NCBI GenBank assembly: GCA_002794775.1
Contig: NBAY01000008.1
Location: forward strand, 1,054,001-1,118,000
DNA: 64,000 nt
DNA from: Porodaedalea pini
Lineage: Eukaryota; Basidiomycota; Agaricomycetes; Hymenochaetales; Hymenochaetaceae
Direction of reading: 5' to 3'
Position 1 is the stretch's first letter. The number at the start of each line of letters is the position of its first letter. A program made the position numbers and the translations under genes. Under the pieces are notes generated by a model, which made no database searches, was not told the origin of the DNA, and saw only the letters and a program-made list of their open reading frames with translations. This document shows positions 22,747-36,086 of this stretch, piece after piece.

Positions 22747-23976
22747 CTACGGTGTTGGTGTTTTGATCGGCGTCCCACTAAAGTCTGCCATCCCGAACCA
22801 CGACGGGATCTGCGACCATACGCGCTCCCTCGCGCTCTTCACAGAGTGTGCAAAGTCCGTCCTACACGCCACGCAGAGCTTGAGGCTGCAGAACTGTGTA
22901 CCATCGGAAAAGTCCGCACGGTTCATCATCTCGGCAGCCTGGGTGAGCGAGAAGAGCGGGTCGCAATCGCGGCCGCTCGAGAGGCCACCAACGGCGCGTA
23001 GGAGATTGAGCATGATGAAGTAGAATGATTCACGGCAGTGGCGCCCGCCGTCACCGGTGAGCTCGCGATTGTGGCAGTCCGCAGCCGGCTCTCTGCTGTT
23101 CAGCTCCTCCTCGATGAAGGATGCAATGACGCGCTGTGCGCGTTCGCGGCCGAGCAGTGCGATCCGAAGGTCGTCCAGGGAGAGATGCACGGTCGATGCA
23201 CTTGGACTAATATCGCCTGGCTGTGTTTTTATGGGCCCGTCAGAACGGGATTGGAGTACACCGGCGACGATTTTGGAGGGCCCATAGCGGCAGAGGTCGT
23301 AGAACGCGCAGGGAAGAACGCTGGTGATCTCCATCTCGCGGGCAAAGTTGATGATGAGGATAGGATGTGCGAAGCGCGCGCGAGGGCTGTAGCGACCGAA
23401 AGCATCCGTTGCCTCGACTTCTCGCGAGTCCCATGAAGTTAAAGTACAAGGCCAGTCGATCATCAAGCGACTAACGCAGCGTTCGCGCAGGTGCTCGATA
23501 AAGTATTTTGACGAGAGCCGCAATATAGCAGAGATATTGTTGAAGTCTGATGCACATAAATGCTTGAAGTACCTTAAAACAAAATCTTTATATTTGGGGA
23601 ACAGCGGAGAGCCTTCGGAGTTCACTCACAGACCATCGTACAGCGCCTTCAACAGATACCAAAGGTCCGCAGGTGAGTCATGCAGTTCCACTATATAGCA
23701 ACCTTCGAATATGGCCTCGTCTGGTGGTTGCGGAATAGATAGCAAGTCCTGGAACACGTCTGAATGGCGTGCGAGCTGGCCACGGTGCACTTTGAAAGCG
23801 ACATTACCGGCCAAAAGAATGACACTTCCATCCTGAAACCAGAAGTCCGTCTGCCGCGTTTCTGTAGAGAGCGTGCTCGAGTCGCTGGAAGTTGGTGATT
23901 GTCCTCCTGTGCTAGATGCAGAGAGAGTTGGCGAAGGGGTGTTGACGGAGTCCCGGAATGTTAAATTGTCCAGCAT
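22747..23976 (-). CDS. BTB/POZ-domain protein
   Basis: Two exons, 23976-23630 and 23572-22747. After a serine-rich lead (residues 1-45) comes a BTB fold typical of basidiomycete expansions: FWFQDGSVILLAGNVAFKVHRGQLARHSDVFQDLL, then YFKHLCASDFNNISAILRLSSKYFIEHLRERC. The C-terminal half is helical with a cysteine pair (SLKLCVAC) but no second domain I can name. BTB domains dimerise or bind cullin-3; the role here is unknown. ATG at 23976 is chosen over an in-frame upstream start that would add a hydrophobic stretch not expected before a BTB domain. Confidence 0.82.
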
Positions 23977-24502
23977 GTTTGCAACGAACAGAACGAAACA
24001 AGACAGCAGAAGAAAGCAAATGCGAAAGCAACACAAATCAAGCTGGACGACGTGCAGTTTGTCTTATAAATGGAGTCTTGAAGCTGTGTACCAGCCACCC
24101 ATAGCTCGTAGTAACGAAATTGCTGGCCAGTCCCAGACCAAACATGCATCCATAGGCCGGTGAAACAGAGATGTAGGCTTGATTCGATATCGTTACGATC
24201 AGTCGTGCAGAAAATGGAGGCTGGAAGCTTGTCGTGCTGATTTGTTTCGCATTTTCCAAGTATGGTCCATCCAGGGTAAGGTGGTGGTCAAGAGCAAGAG
24301 CAATCGGTTGAAACTTGACGCTACTACTACTACAGATAGCATGTGAAATGTCCTTCACGTGCGCGCGAGTTCATGCCCCGCACCGCAGCTTTGGTCGGTT
24401 ATGACGAACGTCCATCTTGTCCGAAACAACCCCGAGTGCAGGCCATTTTCACTTCTGATCTTAGACCACCGCCATCTTCATCGCTGAAGCCAGAATTCTG
24501 CA
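23977..24502. other. Divergent intergenic region, BTB protein / acyl-CoA dehydrogenase
   Basis: 526 bases between two divergent start codons. No gene seen; should hold both promoters. Confidence 0.6.
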
Positions 24503-26209
24503 ATGTTGCGTTTTGCTGCGCGTGCTGCTGCGGTGCGGCCTTTAAGGTATCCGCGAGTCTCGACCAGCTTAGGGTGAGCTTTCACTTAAGAGTCAATGCG
24601 TAACGGAAGTGCTGAAGACACTGTAAGACTTCGTGCTGCTCGTAGCTTCTCCACGACACACGTTGGTCGTGCAGAGGGACCTCTGAACTCACTTGACACT
24701 TTCACGGATGAGGAGGCCATGCTTCAGGAAGCTGGTCAGTTCTTTGACTTCGAGCCTAACGATGAGATAACTCATGAGTATCACAGTGCGCAAATTCTCT
24801 ACAGAGGTCATTGGCCCTAAAGTGCGCGAAATGGACGAGAATGAAAAGATGGACCCAGAAATTATCACGGGTCTATATGAGCAAGGGGTGAGTTGAGTAT
24901 CGTTTCAGCTCGTTTACTTGAACTGAAACCGTGTCTTCCCAAGCTCATGGCTATAGAGACTCCTCAAGAGTACGGTGGTTCTGAGTGCTCCTTCACTTCT
25001 GCCATAATCGCAATTGAAGAGCTCGCAAAAGTCGACCCATCTGTCTCAGTACTTTGCGATGTGCACAACACGCTAGTGAACACCATTTTCCGCACTTACG
25101 GCACGAAAGAGCAGAAGGAGAAATTCTTGCCCATGCTTTCTGATGGAAGTGTAAGCTTGTATCCCGTTACTCTGACTTCAAACCGATATTGAATTCGACG
25201 CAGGTTGGGTCTTTCTGTCTTTCGGAGCCAGCTTCCGGTTCAGACGCGTTTGCTCTGCAAACTCGCGCTCGGAAGGAAGGAGATGACTGGATTATCAATG
25301 GCTCGAAGATGTGGATCACAAACTCTTACGAAGCAGAAGTGTTCTTGATATTCGCTAACGTATGGTTTTTTTGTAGCAATTCTGTCGACAAGGATGTGAA
25401 ACTAATGTGATAATGCAGGTGGACCCAAGTAAGGGGTATAAAGGCATTACTTGCTTTGCTGCGACAAAGGATATGGGCGTACAGATTGCGAAGAAGGAGC
25501 AGAAGCTTGGCATTCGCGCCTCTTCAACATGCACGCTTAACTTTGACGACTTGAAGGTTCCAGCAGAGAATGTGATCGGAGGCGTAGGACAGGGTTACAA
25601 GGTATGCTTGCTAGATTGAAAGAGTATACTCGTTGAAAGCTGAACTTGGCTCAAGATAGCAATTGAATGTCTGAACGAAGGTATGGCCATCTTTACTTTT
25701 ATTATGAATGCCGGCTCTAATGAAATTATCTAGGCCGGATAGGCATCGCCGCACAGATGATCGGCCTTGCACAAGGCGCATTCGATAAAGCCGTGCCATA
25801 CACCTACGAGCGCGTGCAGTTCGGACAGCCTGTGGGCACGTTCCAAGGCATGGCCTTCCAGATTGCGCAGGCTGCGACGGACATTGCCGGTGCACGCCTG
25901 CTCACGTACAACGCCGCGCGGCGCAAGGAGGAGGGCAAGAACTTCACGAAGGAGGCGGCGATGGCGAAGCTCGCGGCGAGTCAGGTCGCGCAACGCGTGA
26001 GCGGTCTTGCGATCGAGTGGGCCGGTGGTGTAGGCTTCACACGCGAGACCGGCATTGAGAAATACTGGAGAGACTCGAAGATAGTAAGTTATGCGGAACT
26101 CTTCGATCTTCGCAAACTGAAAGATGTTCCCTAGGGCGCGATCTACGAGGGGACGTCTAATATCCAGCTACAGACAATCGCCAGGTTCATCCAGAAAGAG
26201 TATTCATGA
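24503..26209 (+). CDS. Mitochondrial acyl-CoA dehydrogenase, short/branched-chain type
   Basis: FAD enzyme that makes the alpha-beta double bond in short or 2-methyl-branched acyl-CoA (valine/isoleucine breakdown, beta-oxidation). The N-terminus MLRFAARAAAVRPLRYPRVS is an arginine-rich mitochondrial presequence. Core motifs are FCLSEPASGSDAFAL (FAD/substrate loop), WITNSYEA, KLGIRASSTC, ERVQFGQPVGTFQ, and AIYEGTSNIQLQTIA, whose Glu is the catalytic base of this family. Seven or more short introns; one lies within GEA/VRKFSTEVIGPKVREMDE. The stop is 26207-26209 after FIQKEYS. Closest in memory to ACADSB. Substrate range is inferred. Confidence 0.92.
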
Positions 26210-26527
26210 GTATGCGTATTAGCCTCGAAACCGAAAAGGTATATTCGTATCAAGTAACGTGCATTCCGACTCTGAAGGTTATAGGTAAGGGGTCTATCAC
26301 CGTTGACTTGTCGCTGTTTCTGGTCGAGAAGCCCGTATCGAACCGAATGTCTGTACCTGGCTCGAGCAAGGCACAGTGGAATAAATAATTGCTGCTCTTT
26401 TCCAACAACAACAAAAATCTGACGAAGTTACAGCACGTTACGAAAGCCCGAAACATAGACCGTTCTCAATATTTGTCCAGTCAGCCGACTCGATATTAAC
26501 ATCTCTCTTGCTCTCCTGTATTCTACT
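26210..26527. other. Convergent 3' intergenic region
   Basis: Between the dehydrogenase stop and the DUF6697 copy stop. No gene seen. Confidence 0.6.
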
Positions 26528-27510
26528 TTAGAACCTCCGGCGCTTCAAAATTCTGGCTTCGCCCGCCGGCGAGGCGTTCCTCTTTCCCTTCGCTTTCGCT
26601 GTAGGCCGTCTGTACTCGTTGGAGCGCAAATCGTATGCCTTGCCGTTGCCTTCGACAACTCGTCTCGGTACTTGGTACAAAGCTTTCGGGACCAACCTCC
26701 GCTTGAACGTCTCGTCGTACCCGATGCATTTCATAGACCATACGTTAATTTTCTTGGGAGGAAAACAACGATTAGCCATCAAGCATGTACCGACAGTTAA
26801 ATTCGTAAGATTCACCTCTTTCCCGTTCAAAAATGCTTCTTTTACTTCCGCTCGTGACACGTTCCTCAGCAAGAGTCGTATCTTCGTCTTCGCGTAATGC
26901 TCAATGTCCTTTTCGCTAGGCTCACGGCCTTGCTCCCGACGCAGGTACACCGATGCGAGTGTGTAATTACCCCACTTGTGTACCCATATGTTGTCCCACC
27001 ATGTCTGCTGAACCTGTAATGCGCTGTTAGATGAAGTACGACACGCGGTAGACTGTGTAGACGCACGTTGCGATCAAGGCGAGCAAACTCCTCTTTAGAG
27101 AGTGACATGGACTTCTTGATTCTGTAGTTTCCCATCAAGTTCCACCTATTGGTTCCGTACCTTGCAAATACGATCTCCTCTTGCCTTGGCCACCGACCCG
27201 GATCACGTAGCGCATAAAAGAGTCCAGGTGCACCTGGGAACTGGGGGCATGTGGATTGTATAGTAGATTGAGACACATGAACCGACTGTAGCCTCCCTTC
27301 CAGATCTTCCTCTGGTCCACAGCTGCAAATGTATCAGTTCCACTGCCACCATAAGTAGTGCTGAGCAGCTCCCTGGTGAACACATGATTTACAATGGTAG
27401 ATGCAGTCTTTATGGGGAATATGCTGAATCCAACAGACTGAAGACGAGAGTGCAGAATGTCAATTCCTTGATTCAGACCCTGCTCCCTTTCTTCAACTGC
27501 TGTCTATTAC
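26528..27510 (-). pseudogene. Second DUF6697 copy, frameshifted and 5'-decayed
   Basis: Paralogue of the gene at 17326-19749, opposite strand. The upstream part reads GIDILHSRLQSVGFSIFPIK, then TIVNHVFTRELLSTTYGGSG and FMCLNLLYNPHAP. The continuation PQFPGAPGLFYAL lies in another frame, one C short in a C-run at about 27,243-27,247. Then follow WNLMGNYRIKK, an intron (about 27,012-27,071), QQTWWDNIWVHKWGNYTLAS, and NVWSMKCIGYDETFKRRL with a basic tail (LKRRRF). The half upstream of about 27,230 is nearly CpG-free and the downstream half is not. No start codon with a plausible first exon was found. Confidence 0.72.
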
Positions 27511-28785
27511 ACAGTAAAAATAAATATAAGACTGCTATTGCACCCAGAAACAGGAATAGACCTACATTTCTCAAGTGAGACAACACTGCTGCATATTCCT
27601 CTGCATCTTGACTGTTGGCTCTCACTTCAGCATCAGACCTATTTCTCCTGGGTGCTGGCCTCAAGACCATACCATGAGGACCCTTTCAAATAATTTGAGC
27701 CATGTAAATGAGATGTGCAATGTGTAATTAATATGCTCACAACAGTGCTATCAATAGAGGCATTTTTAACTTCATGATTTGCAATTGATACAGGTGCATC
27801 TTGCTGATCCGGCTATCATCAGGATCAGCAGATCTGCATTAATCAAAGAAGTGATCTGCAGGCTCACCGGTGGCAAGGCCAACAAAGGTAAATCATCTAC
27901 AACTATTGTCTGCCTATTAATTACAGTTCAGCAACCTCCAATAAAAGCAGAAAAAATGTATGCCACTTACGAGACGGACCACCCTTTGAGGCCTAATTTC
28001 AGCTTGTACCGGACTGGTTGCCAGATGGTGGGTTCCTCAGATGAAAGGCTATCTTGGAGGTGTGCCTCTAAGTTGTCTTGTCTCAGTACAGTCTGCCAGT
28101 ATGAGTTGTGCTGAGGCTGAGCTTGTGACTGAGTGTTGTATGCAGGAAGCTCATGATTCAGCCTGCTTGGCCTGCTATCTTCTTTTTGTGTTGTCTGCTG
28201 GGACATTTTTAAAAAAAGCAGGTATTTTCTTTGGTAGCAGCAGGTGCAGAGAAGGCAATGATGCTGTTGGAGGACAGATTTGAGGTCAGAGTTGTTGGAC
28301 CACGACCTTGGGGCATGTCTGAGTCAATATTATTACATTGCCTGAACTTCTCTGTCGGCTCAGAAATTCTTTGGCTTGCAGAAGACAGAAGCATGCACTA
28401 TACATAGATGAAAGGCTTGACTATTTTAGTCTAGCTTGAGCTCACAACAGACTATCTTTGCCATCTGGCTTCTCAGGATTGTCATGCAGTCTCTTCTTTT
28501 TTTGTTTGGATGGCTCAGGGTCTCAGGCTCGGAGTTGTGTATTACATTCAGCTATCCTATGAGCTTATGTCTGATCATAGGTCTCTTGACTTTCTGACTG
28601 ACTGACTGACTGACTGTCTGCCTGTCACATCTTCTCACTGGCAAGTATGGCAGCTCTGGTTGCAGACAATAAATAAAATATTGAGCTCAAGTTTGAGCTG
28701 TATTGCACATCACGTGACTGCTTGTCAATCGAAATTTGGGATGTGTACGGTCTAGCTACCAACATCCGCCTTGTTCCCTTTGCTT
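27511..28785. other. CpG-depleted repeat remnant with CTGA microsatellite
   Basis: Low-CpG sequence running on from the decayed DUF6697 copy to about 28.69 kb, typical of old methylated transposon matter in this window. One minus-strand frame (27967-28206) looks protein-like (NSYWQTVLRQDNLEAHLQDS) and ends at a donor-like site, but I cannot name it. A perfect CTGA microsatellite lies at 28594-28616. Normal CpG resumes just before the peptidase gene. Confidence 0.5.
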
Positions 28786-31009
28786 ATGTCTGCTTTGCTT
28801 TCTCTCAAGGCTGGACTCTTCGTACCTTGTCTGCATCTGACCAGACAGGCCTCAAGAAGCAGAAATTATGCAATGGAGCTAAACATTCATAACTTCAGCA
28901 AGCCTTCGGCCTTTGGCCAGCCTCTCTTTCCTTCTCATCCCAACCTCGGTCGGCCAGTTTTCAAGTGATCAATGAACTCCGCTCACACATCTTCTAGACA
29001 GTTAAACAAAACGAGGTCACTCCGGGTATCACATTGGACGAATACAAATCACGGAGGTTGCGGCTCATGCAGAAGCTACCGGAGTCCAGCATGGTCGTCT
29101 CAGTTGCAGGGACCGTAAAATATATGAGTGGAGGCAAGCATTCTGAAATTGCTCTATCTTACGCGCTAATATGTCTGTCTAGAAATTTTGTGAGTCACTC
29201 TTCGGACGTTCGAGCCCTTTCTAACGCGTTCACCAGCTACAAATTCCGTCAAGCGTCTGATTTTTGGTACTTGACCGGCTTTCAGGAGCCAGAGTCTGCG
29301 GTAATCATCGGTGGGAGTTTCGGCTGTTCTATCATCTTCTACGCTAACTACTATATTTCTAGAAAACAGTTCATCAGGCTGCAAAACGGCTTTGTTCTGC
29401 CGAGGAAAAGACGTCGCAAAAGAGAAGTGGGAAGGCTCGCGAACCGATTTTGACACTGCAGCGACTGTCTTCGGCGCAGACGACGTTCGACCCATTGATG
29501 AATTTCCATCAGTCCTGAAATCTCTGTCTTCCCACTACTCGTACGTCTATGCTGACGGAACCAGCCCCTCACGGCGTGCACGCCAACAGAAGTCGCTTCT
29601 CCGCTACCTGTCATCCCCGTCCTCTTCGCGGAACGAGTATGATAGCATAATCGATACATTGCCGACTTCGAAACGCCGGAGCCTTGCAGCCGAGCTCGGG
29701 CGAATGCGCGCCATCAAGAGCGAGGCAGAACAGCGCGTCATGCTGGAGGCCGCTCAGATCAGCGGGCGCGCTCACGCCAAAGTATGCTATTTTCTGTGTC
29801 TTTGGCTTACGAAAACGATTGAAGCTATTATGTCATAGACGATGCGCTTCACTGAGCCTGGGATGTCGGAGTTTGCACTTGCATCGCACTTTGAGTATAT
29901 CTGTGGTTTAAATGGGTCGCAGCGGCCTGCGTATGTCCCTGTCGTTGCTTCAGGGTGAGTGTAGTGATAACGTATGTGGTACGAGACTGACTTTCAGTGT
30001 GCAGAGCGAATGCGTTGATCATTCACTACACTGCAAACGATCAAATTATTCGCGACGGCGAGATGGTGCTCATAGACGCGGGTTGCGAGTACAAGTACGT
30101 CTTCCTCCTCTTGAAGTGCTATCCATTTCCTTATGCATCGTCCCTCAGCGGCTACGCGTCCGATATCAGTCAGTTTACATCATCCTGCTCGTCAGAGCAG
30201 TCATATCTGACGACAACTTCTTCCAGCGCGCACATATCCCGCCAATGGCACTTTTACCTCCCCGCAACGTGACTTGTACGCGGCCGTGCTGTCCGCACAG
30301 AAGGCTCTCGTCGCACAGTGTACTGAGTCTGCGCAGTTCAGCCTCGACGCGCTGCACCGCCAATCGTGCGCACTCCTTCGAGCTGAGCTCAATCAGCTAG
30401 GATTTTCGTTGTCGTTGGGCGATCTTGAGCGCATACTCTACCCTCACTATCTGAGTCATCCCATCGGAATCGGTGCGTCTATTGACCTGGTCTCTGCCTA
30501 TACGCTGATTCACATTCGCATATCCAGACTTGCATGAATCTCGCCATTTTGAACGCAACGCACCGTAAGTATGCAGTTTACTCTACTTCGAAATTTCCGT
30601 TTACCAAAGCATATCTAGTCTTGTTTCTGGGATGGTTGTGACCATTGAGCCAGGTCGGGCTAATAACTCGTGCCAAGCTCTTCTTTTCTTGCTTACACTG
30701 TCTTTTAGGCATCTACGTTCCTCCGTCACCCCAGTTCCCTAAGCACTTCCACGACATCGGGATTCGGATAGAGGCAAGTATGATTTATCATTTGTGGTTA
30801 GATTAGAAGGACTCACACAGCCATTGTTTAGGACGGGATTCTCGTACAGAAGGAGCATCCGGTGGTTCTGAGCGCTGCGGCGCCGAAGGAGGTTCGTAAG
30901 TTTCCAATGCCAGAACGTCCGTTTCCGCTCATTCGCAAACGTCTTCCTTCCCCAGATTGTCGACGTGGAAGGAGCATGTCAAGGATCTATTGGCCTAGAA
31001 CCATACTAA
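28786..31009 (+). CDS. ICP55: Mitochondrial aminopeptidase P-like enzyme, Icp55 / XPNPEP3 type
   Basis: Intermediate-cleaving peptidase that removes one residue from imported mitochondrial proteins, setting their N-end-rule stability (family knowledge). The presequence-like N-terminus is MSALLSLKAGLFVPCLHL. It is followed by GQPLFPSHPNL-V-KQNEVTPGITLDEYKSRR and FRQASDFWYLTGFQEPES. The M24 metallopeptidase domain has ligands in LIDAGCEY and GYASDITRT (two Asp), SHPIGIDLHES (His), VTIEPGIYVPP (Glu) and DIGIRIED (Glu). About twelve exons. One is only 7 bases (29183-29189) and follows a GC-AG intron (29134-29182); both are needed to read KYMSGEIFYKFRQ. The stop is 31007-31009. Confidence 0.9.
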
Positions 31010-31151
31010 TCTACTCCAAGCACCGTTTAATACCACCACATTTAATAGATCGAGCACACGCAGATGAAACATTTAATCGCAGACTCCGCCCTTTCATTTG
31101 ACCGACCTTGTAAAAACGTGTTTCTTCGAAGGTGGTCTAATCGCTACTAAA

Positions 31152-33573
31152 CCTATTCGGCCGTTTGATCTGCATTGCCGTCTGCAGTCTTCAGCGCTTG
31201 AAGAATCTTCTCACGCGGGAGCCACTTCTCTTCGGGAATGAGGATGTAGCTCAGGATACCGAAGATAGTGGCTGCGCCGAAGATCGCACAAGCCTAGTGG
31301 AGAGTGAGACGATGATCTGCAAGAAGATAGAGCGCGACGTACGAAGTTGAACGTATCGGACTCGACTGGGAAGTAGAACGGCGAAATCATAACCGCAAAG
31401 ATGAGCGCGTTGAAGAGCGCAGCAGAGAGGTAGAACGGTTTGGCGAAACGACCCAAGTAGTAATACGACGTCTTGAAGTGATTCGGCGTCATCGTTAGGC
31501 GAAGCAGAGCGATAAGCCCATATGCAGCGATCGTCGGAACACCGCCCGCGGAGATGAGCGATGTGAAGGCGACTTGGCTCGGGAGGATCGTGCACAAGAG
31601 TGCGGCTGCAAAGATGAACATGACTGTCACGGCGTGGTGAGGCTGGCCGTCAGCCGTAACCTGGCCGATCCAGCCTGAGAAAGGGAGAACGCCGTCGCGC
31701 GCCACGGCGAAGATAAGGCGAGATGCAGCGACAACAGCAATGCTCGTATTCTGACAAGCAAGACCGACATGAGTACTTTCCCATACATGTTACTCACGGC
31801 AGACTCACCATGATGAGGCCAATCGTTGCAATTATTGTCATGACGACACAGCCCCCCTTCCCCAGGGCCATCGCGTAAATCTGCACAAACGGCTGGGGTG
31901 CTTCCAGGGCGAACAAGGTGTCAAGATCCGGGGTGCAGAAGAGGAACAAGATGGCCGTGATAAAGCCGAAAACACCAGTTGCTACGGCGCTGCTGAAAAT
32001 TCCACGAGCCGCAACAACTCTGCACAAAGCAGGTCAATTACCTAGACCTGAAAAACATATAATCTGTAATGTACTTTGCATTCTTCGTTTCTTCCGCAAT
32101 ATGACCAGACGCATCGAATCCTGTCAGCGTGCCAGCAGTGAAAAGGCTACACAAAAATTAGTTTTCTGTCTTTACCGAGATACTATTCACTCACAATGAC
32201 AAAATCCAGTTCCATCCCGCAGGTGCACCGGTGCCGTTGTCTTTAGTAAAAGAGTGAGCGACAGCGAAAGTACACGTAGGCAAAACGAGACTCACAAGTC
32301 GAGGTGAACACTTCTGTCGCCGACCGGAATCCGTATGTATTGGAGACTCCAATAGGCAGCCAGATGAGGCAGAGTAAGAAATCGACCATTATGATCAAGA
32401 TAGAGAACTTGAACACGGCAGAGTATAACCTCGACGGCAAGTAGTTGATAGCAATAGAGATGATCAGGAGAGCCTCAGAGAGAGCCCAAATAAATGCACG
32501 CCATTTGATGTTATCGTTAAAGGTACCTCCAGGGAAGTTTACGTCGAATACCGCAAACAAAGAAACGATATAATTGGCCGTTGTCTGCGCAAATTGGTTA
32601 TTCAGATGGGAGTGCAACGAAACGTACGAAGGGACGTACCTGACAATTTCCAGCAGCAAACGTCATCCACGCTGTACAAGACCACCATGCTACAACGAAG
32701 CCGAAGAACCGAGCATACTTCGGTCCAGCGCTCTCGGCAGCCCAGATGTAGATGGAACCGCTGAGAGGCAAGGCAGAGCAGATCTCTGCCAGGACGGCAG
32801 CAGTGATCCACATGAACACAATCGTGATAAGATAAGAGGACCTGGGATATGATGAGAGAAACTTCCATTAGGCTTAAGACCAGGGCGTACCAAATAGCCG
32901 CGGGGCCGCCAGCCAATAAACCCAGGAAGAATGCAGAACTATGATAGCTATAAGTGCGCATATAGCCAGGTCAACAAAAACTACACATTACCGTACGCCA
33001 CCGATGAAGTTCAATGCACAGAAGCTTGCAGCGAAGCTCTCGATTTGATGCCATGAACGGTGCAATTGCTACTCGCTTTAAATCAATTGTCTAGGACGAC
33101 TAACAGTAGGAAACAGACCTGTTTATAGCCGAGCTTCTCCTGAACGTAAGTAGAAACACAAAAAAGTCAGTGATGTCAGAATAACCCCCTCAAAGAGGGG
33201 TATCAGTAATCGGCGACACTGGGGCTTCCCTACGCAGGTCTGAGCACTGATCAGGTTCTAGCGGTATGATCTCAACCCAGTGCAAGCTGCTGCTGCGCTC
33301 ACAGAGCCCGACGCCATTTCAGGCAGCCAGCAAAGGAGACGACAACCAAAGCAATGCAACTGGATACCCGCAGCCAATAAAGCCAGTGTAGCCACTAGAA
33401 ATCGGACGTTACCAGTTCGATTTTACGGATTCAGTACGCCCATCCCTGCTTTAGTCCGCCCGGACAGTGCCAGTCCCGCTTCCGGTCTTTACCAGCTGCA
33501 GTTCATCTTGGTCAACGGATATCGCATTCTCAGCGTCCGACTTCTTGGACGTTTGCGAGCGGGTGTCCGACAT
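31152..33573 (-). CDS. APC-superfamily permease, probable thiamine transporter (Thi9-like)
   Basis: Twelve-helix amino-acid/GABA/choline-type permease of the plasma membrane. Segments seen include QIESFAASFCALNFIGGVR, SALPLSGSIYIWAAESAGPK, ARFFGFVVAWWSCTAWMTF, INYLPSRLYSAVFKFS, SRLIFAVARDGVLPFSGWIG and the C-terminal IPEEKWLPREKIL. Exon 1 is 33573-33493 (27 codons). Exon 2 is a 21-base microexon, 33139-33119 (EKLGYKQ). Exon 3 starts at 33068. Intron 1 (33492-33140) is 353 bases, six times the local norm, and contains a TPP riboswitch. Fission yeast Thi9, a thiamine importer, belongs to this family, so the riboswitch makes thiamine the most likely substrate (inference). Retaining intron 1 ends translation after about 40 codons. 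The stop is 31152-31154. Confidence 0.86.
33217..33282 (-). promoter_or_regulatory. TPP (thiamine pyrophosphate) riboswitch core in intron 1
   Basis: On the minus strand the conserved ligand-binding parts appear in order: TTGAGATCATACC (pyrimidine-sensor side), GAACCTGATC, then ACCTGCGTAGGGAAG (pyrophosphate-sensor side). These are the near-invariant pieces of the THI element. The 3' closing strand GCCCCAGTGTCGCC can pair 10 of 11 positions with GGCTACACTGG about 100 bases upstream, leaving a long P3-type insertion as in other fungal TPP riboswitches. The exact 5' strand is unresolved. A perfect 6-base hairpin (33186-33200) follows. Lying inside an intron, it should act on splicing. Confidence 0.88.
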
Positions 33574-33976
33574 TGCTGAGCAATGATAGGAGCAAGAGAT
33601 GAACGAACAGGAGCAGGAGTCGAGTCAATTTTACAAATGGCGTGAGAAAAGGTATACATTTACGACCAGCGGTTGGGAAAGGCAGCCCTTTACTAATACT
33701 CGGTCATTAATATTGCCGACGACCATTTCTGCTTGTCTTTCTCGATCATTGACACAAGCAGGGCCAAAGTCTAATGCTACAATAACATTAACAAGCAATG
33801 ACAAGCAAACGCAATATTGACATCAATGTATTACATCCGACGGAAGGAAGGGCTCCAGATAGCACAAGTATATGCGAACTTTATGGTATAAATAGTTGAG
33901 GTGTACATCTGACCACGACGCCGATAGCGATTAATAATATCGCTCTTGGATCCACACACCCACCTCCATTGACACG
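33574..33976. other. Divergent intergenic region, permease / aldo-keto reductase copy 1
   Basis: 403 bases between divergent start codons. The right-hand end (from about 33,895) is related to 44,655-44,740 upstream of the second reductase copy, so it belongs to the duplicated segment. Confidence 0.6.
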
Positions 33977-35674
<1,698 letters not shown>

Positions 35675-36086
35675 TTGGCGCCTTGTTTCGAGTCATCCCG
35701 GAGAAAGAAGAAGGAAAGAAGCCAGCTGTGCTCGAGGAGAGTTATTGGATTATTTGTGAAATAGTGTACCAAATACTAGGTACCAGTGAGCGCCTGAATC
35801 TACAACTAGACTTCAGTAACTTGAATGGGGAAATTGAAGTACAGCCGCTGCTAGTAACTCGACACTAGTACTGTCAAATGTTAATTGTTTCTACATAAGG
35901 ATTGGAGGTCCTACGCTCCGGGATACGTTTCAAACTCCTATCGAGGCATCAAAAATAACACAGTTCGGACATTATCAGGGTTTGTGAGGCAGTATCAGCC
36001 ATTTCGCTCCAGATTATTTAACATACATACTTATAATGACAGTATTACTACTACATAGTGCTCGTTTTCATGAGTTTTCTTTGTAC
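35675..36086. other. 3' flank of reductase copy 1, part of segmental duplication
   Basis: No gene. Patches match 46,464-46,880 downstream of the second copy (for example the phrase around cagccgctgctagtaactcg). Confidence 0.55.

Noticed and set aside
23038..23436. 132-codon plus-strand frame
   Set aside because: Antisense of the BTB gene.
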